Assembly (NCBI GenBank): GCA_028685945.1
Contig: JAQUCZ010000046.1
Location: 1 to 7,373, forward strand
Direction: 5' to 3'
Length of the DNA stretch: 7,373 nucleotides
Source of the DNA: Sulfurimonadaceae bacterium
GTDB lineage: Bacteria > Campylobacterota > Campylobacteria > Campylobacterales > Sulfurimonadaceae
Shown: in pieces, positions 1 to 4,258 of the stretch
Position numbering within the stretch: position 1 is the stretch's first letter
Layout: every line of letters starts with the position of its first letter
Made by a program: the position numbers and the translations under genes
Notes under the pieces: generated by a model
Told to the model about the DNA's origin: nothing
Database searches by the model: none
Seen by the model: only the letters and a program-made list of their open reading frames with translations

Positions 1-857
1 TGGTGTTTACCGTAATTGCAAACATTATCGATCTGCACCTGCTGCTGCGCTATTGGTATGAGATTATGATCGTGTTTGCAATCACGAGCGTTATCCGTTT
101 TGCAAGCGTAGCTTCACTCATTGCGAGTATGAAACTCCCTTTTTACTGGACAAAAACCCTTACCCTATCCGGCACCAAAGGGGCACTTGCCATCATTATG
201 GTGCACTCTCTGCCCGCGTGGTTTGTGTATAAAGATCTTTTCACCGCCGTGGTGATCGGCAACGTCATTGTTAGCACCTTCGTTTACACTTTTTTACTGA
301 TGTGGCATATCGCCTCACATGCCAAGGAATACGAGAGCGACTGTGCGCAGGAAAACATCGCGCACGACCCCCTTGCAACCTTCTCTAAAGAACTCGTGGG
401 CGTTCTTGAAAAAGATGTTTACTCCAAAGCCTACAACCGCATCTTTATCGAAGATATCCTCGCAAAAGAGCTTGCCCGCGTACAGCGCTACAAAATAGAG
501 CTCTCCGCCATTGTTTTAAAACTGACATGCCAAGGGTGCGACCAAAAACAAAGAAATAAAATAGTACATGCCATAGGTTCTATCATCACGGGCGATATCC
601 GCACCAACGACTATTTCGGCAAGCTTGATGAGGAGCGCTTCGTGATTTTGGCGACAAACACATCTCTCAGCGGCGCGTTAGTGTTAGCCCAAAAGATCGA
701 AAAACAGCTTGAAGAGATTTTAGACAAAGAGGTGGGTTTTCATTTCGGTGTTACCGAAGCCCACGAAACCGACGACGTCGCGGCGATTTTTGAAAAACTC
801 GGCGACGCGGTGGTGAAGAGCATAGAGAATAAAAAGCGGATCGAGATTGAGGTGTAG
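1..857 (+). CDS. CPA1-type cation/proton antiporter, C-terminal part, fused to degenerate GGDEF domain (5' partial)
   Basis: The reading frame is open from base 3 to a TAG at 855-857 and probably enters from outside the window; the GTG at base 3 is not a convincing start. Visible residues about 19-42, 55-75 and 79-103 are hydrophobic and form the last membrane helices. The segment SGTKGALAIIMVHSLP (residues 56-71) resembles the G-x-(R/K)-GALS signature of NhaP/CPA1 Na+/H+ antiporters, so the protein likely exchanges Na+ or K+ for H+ in the inner membrane. After a short linker, residues about 136-280 follow the GGDEF fold: DVYSKAYNR matches the D-x-LT-x-L-x-NR opening, and KLDEERFVIL aligns with RYGGDEFAVL. 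The GGDEF loop is therefore D209-E210-E211-R212-F213 and the first metal-binding Asp region is lost (VLKLTCQG), so cyclase activity is unlikely. A sensory or regulatory cytoplasmic domain is the best inference. The family call is fairly secure; ion specificity is unknown. Confidence 0.75.
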   Translation, partial: VFTVIANIIDLHLLLRYWYEIMIVFAITSVIRFASVASLIASMKLPFYWTKTLTLSGTKGALAIIMVHSLPAWFVYKDLFTAVVIGNVIVSTFVYTFLLMWHIASHAKEYESDCAQENIAHDPLATFSKELVGVLEKDVYSKAYNRIFIEDILAKELARVQRYKIELSAIVLKLTCQGCDQKQRNKIVHAIGSIITGDIRTNDYFGKLDEERFVILATNTSLSGALVLAQKIEKQLEEILDKEVGFHFGVTEAHETDDVAAIFEKLGDAVVKSIENKKRIEIEV

Positions 858-901
858 CATGCCAAATAATGCAACTCAAATTGCATATGTGTTTTGGCAT
901 G
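858..901. terminator. Nested inverted repeat between convergent genes, possible bidirectional transcript end
   Basis: An outer 9-bp perfect stem (CATGCCAAA at 858-866 with TTTGGCATG at 893-901) encloses an inner 6-bp stem (ATGCAA at 869-874 with TTGCAT at 881-886) around a CTCAAA loop. It starts immediately after the antiporter stop codon and lies just before the stop of the convergent lipoprotein gene, where a bidirectional terminator is expected. There is no clear T-tract directly after the stem on either strand, so classical intrinsic termination is uncertain. A protein-binding palindrome is the alternative. Confidence 0.45.
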
Positions 902-913
902 GAGAGGATTGTA

Positions 914-1459
914 TTAATCTTTTTTGGTTGCAAATCTCTCTTGTGCAGAGCTGTAAACATCCGAAAGATCCGTGAACATTTCGTTTGCTTTTAAATAATC
1001 GACTACCTCTTGTGCGTCGATAACTAAAAATTCACTCGGTCGCTCTTTGTACATCACTATTTCACCTGCATATCTATAGCCGTTTTTAAAGAAACATATA
1101 TCGGAGCTTCCTACAAAACTACTTCCTACGCCCGATGAAAAACATCGTTTTTGCAAATCTGCTCCTGTAGTCAACATTTCGGCAGATGAGTCGATCGGGT
1201 TAACGATTCTGAAATATTTAAAGCCGTAAAACAGTGTAGCTTCTGCTTGTTGCTGAATTAAAAGTCTTTTGTGGTTGTTGTACATTAAATGCTTCATTCC
1301 GTAATCGGAATCTTCTCTGTTGAAGGTCGTAACAAGCAATGTTTTTTCTATAGCTTCCGGGGCACTTGGTTTAAGAGCCGTTGAAACGTAAGTTTTGGTA
1401 CATCCCGAAAATACAACCGCCGCAACAGCCAAACCAAAAAGAGATACTTTTTTTAACAT
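914..1459 (-). CDS. Small outer-envelope lipoprotein, function unknown
   Basis: This 181-residue protein starts with a classic lipoprotein signal: MLKK, a hydrophobic stretch, then lipobox FSGC with Cys20 as the mature lipidated residue. The ATG at 1459 is preferred over an upstream in-frame ATG at 1537 because it has an AAGGA ribosome site 6 nt upstream and puts the signal peptide at the N-terminus; the upstream start would lie inside the traT-like gene. The mature part contains QQQAEATLFYGFKYFRIVNP (residues about 67-86), loosely like the 'AE-x-TL-x-x-G-(F/Y)-x-x-F-x-(I/V)' core of the CC0125/CC1285-type lipoproteins, but this match is tentative. Two cysteines (in KRCFSS and SDICFF) flank a Gly/Ser-rich segment and could form a disulfide. 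It is the last gene of a three-gene minus-strand operon, 16 nt after the TraT-like gene, so it probably acts in the envelope with it. Confidence 0.8.
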   Translation of the reverse strand: MLKKVSLFGLAVAAVVFSGCTKTYVSTALKPSAPEAIEKTLLVTTFNREDSDYGMKHLMYNNHKRLLIQQQAEATLFYGFKYFRIVNPIDSSAEMLTTGADLQKRCFSSGVGSSFVGSSDICFFKNGYRYAGEIVMYKERPSEFLVIDAQEVVDYLKANEMFTDLSDVYSSAQERFATKKD

Positions 1460-1465
1460 TGTTTT

Positions 1466-1470
1466 TCCTT
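1466..1470 (-). promoter_or_regulatory. Ribosome binding site fixing the lipoprotein start
   Basis: The minus strand reads AAGGA here, followed by 6 nt and the ATG at 1459. It supports the shorter start, which places the lipoprotein signal peptide exactly at the N-terminus. Confidence 0.7.
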
Positions 1471-1475
1471 TAAAT

Positions 1476-2084
1476 TTAAAATATATTGACGATGCTTCTC
1501 GTCGATTCTTTTTCGAGTACGGGGAGCGCTTCGGCAAGCTCTAGGTTCATTTTGACCGCTTGAGCAAAGACCCTTGTATTTTCATTTGTATTGTAAACGT
1601 AGTTCTTGACGTTGACATCGATGACCGCTCTAAACGTGTCGTCTTCGAGCAGTTTCGCACCGACCGCTCCCGCAAGAGCAGCCGTAGCACCTATGAGCAG
1701 AGAATCCCCCGTGCTCGAACCCGAACCCATCGCGACAATCGAAGTTGTAGCCCCTAGACCTGCCGCAGTTTTAATTGCTTTGGCTTCTTTAAGATTGTTT
1801 GCAAACAAAACGTTTACGAACAATCCGTACGTTGCTTCGGAGGAGCTTGATGCTAGATCGTACCCTTTGGCTTGAAGCGATTGTTTGATGCTTGTTTCCA
1901 AATTCATATTCTCGCCGCCGCTGTTTGCGGTGTTGGTTACTTGCACATAGATCGATTTTTTCACCTGTTGCGAATGGTCGATGATGATCGTACGCGTAAG
2001 TTTTGAATTTGTTTCGAGCGACATAGTGCCGCAACCGCCAAAAGCCAAAAAGCTTACCACAAGAGAAGTCGTGAGTGCTCTCAT
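1476..2084 (-). CDS. traT: TraT-like outer-membrane lipoprotein
   Basis: The 202-residue product begins with a lipoprotein signal (MRALTTSLVVSFLAFGGC, lipidated Cys18) followed by GTMS, as in TraT (GCGAMS). The body keeps the TraT order: a segment with IYVQVTNT (residues 45-52), KQSLQAKGYDL (67-77, compare VKAKGYQV), a Gly/Ala-rich hydrophobic pair at about 106-146, then ITDV-like AVIDVNVK (153-160) and the C-terminal KMNLELAEALPVLEKESTRS (178-197) ending IVNIF, very close to the F-plasmid TraT end (KVNLKFEEAKPVLEDQLAKSIANIL). F TraT is about 243 residues; this protein lacks about 40, mainly the region before the C-terminal motif. TraT proteins form surface-exposed outer-membrane oligomers known for surface exclusion and serum resistance; no conjugation genes are visible, so a general envelope role is more likely. 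Its ATG overlaps the preceding TGA (ATGA), implying translational coupling. Confidence 0.85.
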   Translation of the reverse strand: MRALTTSLVVSFLAFGGCGTMSLETNSKLTRTIIIDHSQQVKKSIYVQVTNTANSGGENMNLETSIKQSLQAKGYDLASSSSEATYGLFVNVLFANNLKEAKAIKTAAGLGATTSIVAMGSGSSTGDSLLIGATAALAGAVGAKLLEDDTFRAVIDVNVKNYVYNTNENTRVFAQAVKMNLELAEALPVLEKESTRSIVNIF

Positions 2085-2407
2085 CGTACATCCGTATTGT
2101 TTGGAGCTTCATTTTTTGCAATGGAATCAAGCGAGTTTGAAAAATGACACATCTGTTTAGGCGGATTTTGGATTTGATACCGCACCAAAGTATTGTTTTC
2201 GGCAATTTTATCCCGAATATCTATAAGCAGATAGATTAAAAACGTTGTTATGGTAACGGCACCTAAATAGGCAATAAGGGTTAGTGTACCCAAAAGAGCC
2301 TGCCCGTATTGAAACATCGGTATTACACTGATGATGGCAAATATGATAAAGGCAATAACGAAGGCATTTAGGATTATCTCTCCCGATGCCAATATGATTT
2401 TTTTCAT
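2081..2407 (-). CDS. Small inner-membrane protein with two helices, unknown function
   Basis: This 108-residue protein has two strongly hydrophobic segments, about 10-32 and 37-63, separated by a short loop with a proline (IPMFQYGQ), followed by a polar tail of about 45 residues that starts with DIRDKIAENN. The layout suggests a helical hairpin in the inner membrane with a soluble tail. The ATG at 2407 has an AAAGGG ribosome site a few bases upstream. The stop overlaps the start of the TraT-like gene as ATGA, so the two are translated together, and the small lipoprotein follows 16 nt later. No known family is recognised. Its transcript probably starts at the TATAAT in the first copy of the duplicated promoter/operator segment about 50 nt upstream. 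Being co-transcribed with two lipoproteins suggests an envelope role, which is inference. Confidence 0.8.
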   Translation of the reverse strand: MKKIILASGEIILNAFVIAFIIFAIISVIPMFQYGQALLGTLTLIAYLGAVTITTFLIYLLIDIRDKIAENNTLVRYQIQNPPKQMCHFSNSLDSIAKNEAPNNTDVR

Positions 2408-2424
2408 TCAATCCCTTTGTGTTT

Positions 2425-2482
2425 AAGATCGTGTATTTTATTGATAAAAAACTTAAATTATACCGATAGAGATGATTTCTAT
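2425..2482. repeat. 58-bp promoter/operator repeat, copy 1
   Basis: This segment is 55/58 identical to 3110-3167, with differences at only three positions and no gaps. It lies upstream of the membrane-protein/TraT/lipoprotein operon and covers its -10 box, most of its leader and the left part of its predicted operator. The match ends just before the ribosome site, where the two leaders diverge. Confidence 0.9.
2457..2462 (-). promoter_or_regulatory. -10 box (TATAAT) of the membrane-protein/TraT/lipoprotein operon
   Basis: The minus strand reads a perfect TATAAT about 50 nt upstream of the ATG at 2407. No convincing -35 hexamer is seen; the palindromic operator occupies that place. The same box is conserved in the second copy of the repeat. 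Confidence 0.6.
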
Positions 2483-2488
2483 AGATAT
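2460..2488. promoter_or_regulatory. Predicted operator, imperfect palindrome (copy 1)
   Basis: The left arm ATACCGATAGAGA (2460-2472) and right arm TTTCTATAGATAT (2476-2488) surround a TGA spacer. Compared with the perfect copy at 3145-3173 the left arm has one change and the right arm two. It overlaps the upstream edge of the TATAAT box and fills the -35 region, a position suited to repression. The right arm runs into the stop codon of the CFI-box gene (2488-2490). The binding protein is inferred to be the nearby XRE regulator. Confidence 0.6.
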
Positions 2489-3090
2489 TATTTGTGTATA
2501 TTTTTGTATATGAGTGCAAAAATGTCAAAAACTTTTTTAATGATTGCAGAGAGGAGCTTTTTATTTTCTATATAGTCGGCAAACGGAGGGGAAAGTCTAT
2601 AGTAGTGTTTTACAAACTTTTTGCCTAAATTGTTGGTCATAAGATAGGTATCGCGGAAATTGCGTAATAACATCACGTTTGGATGGTATGTATCTTGATA
2701 GACGGCTGTAGCAATAAAACAGTATCCTCCGAAACTTTGAATTTGTGTCGCACAATAGGGACAAACTGTTTTATCAGGGTCTCCGCGATACGTAATCATG
2801 CGAGGTACAATTTTTTTCTTGCAGCCGGGGCATATAATTCTGTCGTCTTGTGGTTTATTCTGCTCTTTTTGTTGTTGTTTTTTGGATTCTGCCGATTTGA
2901 CAAGTTTGATCTCGCTTGCAAAAGCTCCCTTTTTTCCGTCTTTTACCTCAAATTCTACGTCATCGTTACCGCATGGAACCGATCCGTTTTTCCAATCACC
3001 GATTCTAAAAAAAATATCTTCATTGCGTGCTTCTACATAAATAAAACCGAAACCTTTTTCACTATTATAAAATTTTACTGTACCTCTCAC
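2488..3090 (-). CDS. Cold-shock domain / zinc-ribbon / CFI-box C-terminal domain protein
   Basis: The 200-residue product starts at GTG (3090), preceded by AGGGGA with 6-nt spacing; the start is right because the cold-shock fold begins at once (RGTVKFYNSEKGFGFI). Residues 1-65 are a cold-shock domain with RNP1 KGFGFI (12-17) and RNP2-like DIFFR (25-29), so nucleic-acid binding is expected. A Lys/Gln-rich linker (about 66-84) leads to a zinc ribbon with CPGC (87-90) and CPYC (110-113). From about 122 the sequence GGYCFIATAVYQD, HPNVMLLRNFRDTYL and YYRLSPPFADYI is the CFI-box C-terminal domain found at the ends of otherwise unrelated bacterial proteins; its function is, as far as I know, not established. 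The last 20 residues are hydrophobic with a basic tail. The gene is divergent from the XRE regulator and lies upstream of the TraT operon, with near-identical promoters in front of both. Confidence 0.88.
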   Translation of the reverse strand: MRGTVKFYNSEKGFGFIYVEARNEDIFFRIGDWKNGSVPCGNDDVEFEVKDGKKGAFASEIKLVKSAESKKQQQKEQNKPQDDRIICPGCKKKIVPRMITYRGDPDKTVCPYCATQIQSFGGYCFIATAVYQDTYHPNVMLLRNFRDTYLMTNNLGKKFVKHYYRLSPPFADYIENKKLLSAIIKKVFDIFALIYKNIHK

Positions 3091-3096
3091 CTGACT

Positions 3097-3102
3097 TCCC
3101 CT
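3097..3102 (-). promoter_or_regulatory. Ribosome binding site supporting the GTG start
   Basis: The minus strand reads AGGGGA, followed by 6 nt and GTG at 3090. This supports the non-ATG start of the cold-shock/CFI-box gene. Confidence 0.65.
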
Positions 3103-3109
3103 CTTGTTA

Positions 3110-3167
3110 AAGATCGTGTATTTTATTAAGAAAAAACTTAAATTATACCGATAGAAATGATTTCTAT
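3110..3167. repeat. 58-bp promoter/operator repeat, copy 2
   Basis: This is the second copy of the segment at 2425-2482, with three substitutions and no gaps. It supplies the leader, -10 box and part of the operator for the cold-shock/CFI-box gene. The near-identity of noncoding DNA about 690 bp apart points to recent duplication or gene conversion, or to strong selection on the leader. Confidence 0.9.
3142..3147 (-). promoter_or_regulatory. -10 box (TATAAT) of the cold-shock/CFI-box gene
   Basis: A perfect minus-strand TATAAT lies about 52 nt upstream of the GTG start. It overlaps the proximal edge of the perfect palindrome, so protein bound there should compete with RNA polymerase. No clear -35 box is visible. 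Confidence 0.6.
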
Positions 3168-3173
3168 CGGTAT
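3145..3173. promoter_or_regulatory. Predicted operator, perfect 13-bp palindrome
   Basis: ATACCGATAGAAA (3145-3157) and its exact reverse complement TTTCTATCGGTAT (3161-3173) flank a TGA spacer. It lies in the 141-bp divergent region between the CFI-box gene and the XRE gene, touching the -10 box of the former. A terminator reading is disfavoured because it is followed by no T-tract and sits in promoter space. The XRE protein encoded next to it is the likely ligand, by inference. Confidence 0.7.
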
Positions 3174-3206
3174 TTGATGAAAAGCTCCAACGAAAGTATC
3201 CTACAG

Positions 3207-3212
3207 AATAAT
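3207..3212 (+). promoter_or_regulatory. Possible -10 box (AATAAT) of the XRE regulator gene
   Basis: AATAAT matches TATAAT at five of six positions and lies 20 nt before the ATG at 3232. If used, transcription would begin within or next to the operator half-site at 3214-3226, giving a very short leader. No -35 box is evident. Confidence 0.35.
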
Positions 3213-3213
3213 T

Positions 3214-3226
3214 TTACCGATAGGGA
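3214..3226 (+). promoter_or_regulatory. Operator half-site at the XRE gene start
   Basis: TTACCGATAGGGA repeats the left arm of the palindrome (10 of 13 bases, including the whole TACCGATAG core) and ends 5 nt before the XRE start codon, overlapping its AGGGA ribosome site. No matching right arm is present. Its place around the expected transcription start fits autoregulation. Confidence 0.5.
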
Positions 3227-3231
3227 TATTT

Positions 3232-3489
3232 ATGCTCAATCTTTCTGAAATTGCAACTAAAGAAGAGTTGGATGCATTTTTTCATAATATTTCTAAAAAC
3301 GTGAAGAAGATACGTAAAGAAAAAGGGATGAGCCAGTTGGAAGTTGCACTGAGTTTGGGGCAAAAATCGTCGGGGTTTTATGCCAATGCCGAGAATTACG
3401 CACACGGAAAACATTTTAATTTGGAACATTTGCATAAATTATCGAAATTGTTCGAGGTGGATATTACAATGTTTTTCGAGCTCTCGTAA
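3232..3489 (+). CDS. XRE-family (lambda Cro/C1-type) HTH transcriptional regulator
   Basis: This 85-residue protein is essentially one helix-turn-helix domain with a short N-terminal extension. NVKKIRKEKGMSQLEVALSLG (residues 23-43) is the typical XRE opening, with helix 2 at about 34-42 and the recognition helix at about 45-55 (KSSGFYANAENY); HLHKLSKLFEVDITMFF (66-82) is the usual closing helix of the family. It has no ligand-binding or dimerisation domain beyond this. The ATG at 3232 has AGGGA shortly upstream. It is divergent from the cold-shock/CFI-box gene. The TACCGATAG motif occurs at its own start, in the shared intergenic region and upstream of the TraT operon, so it most likely controls all three. 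Whether it represses or activates cannot be read directly; the operator positions favour repression. It is separated from the downstream toxin-antitoxin pair by 81 nt with separate control sites. Confidence 0.88.
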   Translation: MLNLSEIATKEELDAFFHNISKNVKKIRKEKGMSQLEVALSLGQKSSGFYANAENYAHGKHFNLEHLHKLSKLFEVDITMFFELS

Positions 3490-3522
3490 AGTGCCGGTAA
3501 AGAAAAAATTTCAATTCTCTAT

Positions 3523-3534
3523 AAATATATATTT
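3523..3534. promoter_or_regulatory. AT-only palindrome in the toxin-antitoxin promoter
   Basis: AAATATATATTT is a perfect 12-bp palindrome overlapping a TATAAA (3520-3525) that could be a -10 box. Its low complexity means it may be chance in AT-rich promoter DNA. Confidence 0.3.
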
Positions 3535-3539
3535 GTTAT

Positions 3540-3549
3540 TATGTACATA
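3540..3549. promoter_or_regulatory. TGTACA-centred palindrome, likely antitoxin operator
   Basis: TATGTACATA is a perfect 10-bp palindrome 21 nt before the antitoxin start. Its core TGTACA is the motif recognised by YefM of the yefM-yoeB module, and the antitoxin here is of the Phd/YefM type. This fits the usual autoregulation of type II modules. Confidence 0.55.
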
Positions 3550-3570
3550 TTTAATCAAAAAGGATATGGC

Positions 3571-3819
3571 ATGTTGGAGTTAGGAATTGCACAGGCACAA
3601 GCACAGTTTACAAAGCTTTTGTCTCAAACGGTTTTTATCGTCGATAAAAAAGCGCGCCAAAAAAAAGCGGTGATTATGCCGTATGAAGAGTATGAAAAAC
3701 TTATACGGCAAACGGCAAAAAAAGAGGATCTCGAGAAGGGTTCGTTCAATAAATTTGTGGGGATGCTCGACAAAGAGTTTGCGACGGACGATGCAAAATA
3801 CAACGAGATCGTAAAATGA
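3571..3819 (+). CDS. Phd/YefM-type antitoxin
   Basis: This 82-residue protein has the Phd/YefM layout. The N-terminal DNA-binding part MLELGIAQAQAQFTKLL (1-17), then VFIVDKKARQKKAVIMPYEEYEKLI (21-45), match the family pattern of an alpha helix, a beta strand carrying a basic loop and the 'A-V-(L/I)-x-(P/S)-x-x-(E/D)-Y-E-x-L' motif. The charged C-terminal part (about 50-82, KFVGMLDKEF and KYNEIVK) is the expected toxin-binding region. The ATG at 3571 is chosen because AAGGA lies 6 nt upstream and the fold begins there; an in-frame ATG at 3541 would add ten unlikely residues and fall in the palindromic operator. Its TGA overlaps the toxin ATG (ATGA). The antitoxin is expected to neutralise the PIN toxin and, with it, repress the operon at the TGTACA palindrome. 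Confidence 0.88.
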   Translation: MLELGIAQAQAQFTKLLSQTVFIVDKKARQKKAVIMPYEEYEKLIRQTAKKEDLEKGSFNKFVGMLDKEFATDDAKYNEIVK

Positions 3820-4214
3820 AAATATTTGTCGATACGAATATTTTTTTGGATCTGATTTTAAAGAGGGAGTTTTTTCACGAGGCGCTTGTGCTCTTTAACG
3901 GTGTAGAGAAAAAGCTTTTTACGGGTGTCGTTTTAGATATAACGCTGCTCAATATCGACTACGTTGCCAAGAAACAAGTACAAGAGATAAGAGAATTTAT
4001 ACGACTCGTTAACGAACATTTTATCGTCGTAGGCGCATCGAACGAAATGGTGCGTGAAGCGCTTGCTCTCCAAGGCAACGATTTGGAGGACAACCTTCAG
4101 TATACGGCGGCAAAAGAGATGGAGTGTGATTGCATCGTGTCCAACGATGCTGCGTTTTACGCAAAAGATATACCTACACTTTCGAGTAAAGTGTTTGTAG
4201 AAGAGAGGCTATAA
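3816..4214 (+). CDS. PIN-domain (VapC-like, PIN_3 subgroup) toxin ribonuclease
   Basis: The 132-residue protein opens with MKIFVDTNIFLDLILKRE, the PIN-domain start with metal-binding Asp6 and the T-N pair. LDITLLNIDYVAKK (residues 40-53) resembles the T-N-x-x-Y-(I/V)-A-(R/K)-K segment of the PIN_3 subgroup. NDLEDNLQYTAAKEMECDCIVSND (88-111) supplies Glu91/Asp92 and Asp111, the other acidic residues expected around the Mg2+ or Mn2+ site. The length is normal for VapC-like toxins and no key residue is obviously missing. Such enzymes cut RNA, often tRNA or rRNA, and inhibit growth when the antitoxin is degraded; the target here is unknown. It is translated by coupling to the antitoxin (ATGA overlap). 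The pair ends convergently with metH. Confidence 0.88.
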   Translation: MKIFVDTNIFLDLILKREFFHEALVLFNGVEKKLFTGVVLDITLLNIDYVAKKQVQEIREFIRLVNEHFIVVGASNEMVREALALQGNDLEDNLQYTAAKEMECDCIVSNDAAFYAKDIPTLSSKVFVEERL

Positions 4215-4218
4215 CACC

Positions 4219-4246
4219 GAAGAAATCCCCTAAAAAGAGATTCTTC
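4219..4246. terminator. Weak hairpin between toxin and metH
   Basis: GAAGAAATC (4219-4227) can pair with GATTCTTC (4239-4246) with one bulged A. It lies in the 44-bp gap between convergent stops. The stem is AT-rich and no T-run follows directly, so it is only a candidate shared transcript end. Confidence 0.25.
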
Positions 4247-4258
4247 AACGGCTTTGTT

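Noticed and set aside
1460..1537. Longer N-terminus (26 extra residues) for the small lipoprotein
   Set aside because: It would overlap the TraT-like coding end, bury the signal peptide inside the protein and ignore the AAGGA site placed 6 nt before the ATG at 1459.
1606..1875. Plus-strand open frames opposite the TraT-like gene
   Set aside because: They are antisense to a gene with family-level similarity over its whole length and show low-complexity Ser/Arg-rich translations.
2683..3129. Plus-strand open frame of 148 codons opposite the cold-shock/CFI-box gene
   Set aside because: The minus-strand product has clear domain motifs throughout. The plus-strand translation is a Cys/Phe-rich shadow that runs into the repeat and has no ribosome site of note.
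2425..3167. The two 58-bp repeats as a CRISPR array or insertion-sequence ends
   Set aside because: There are only two copies, in direct orientation, separated by a complete host-type gene of about 600 bp with no transposase. Both are placed exactly at promoters.
3145..3173. Perfect palindrome read as an intrinsic terminator
   Set aside because: It lies between divergent genes, overlaps a TATAAT box, is AT-rich and is not followed by a T-tract. An operator explains it better.
3232..4214. The XRE gene as a third component of the toxin-antitoxin operon
   Set aside because: An 81-nt gap with its own palindromes precedes the antitoxin, the antitoxin already has a DNA-binding domain, and the XRE gene's motif is linked to the other, divergent units.
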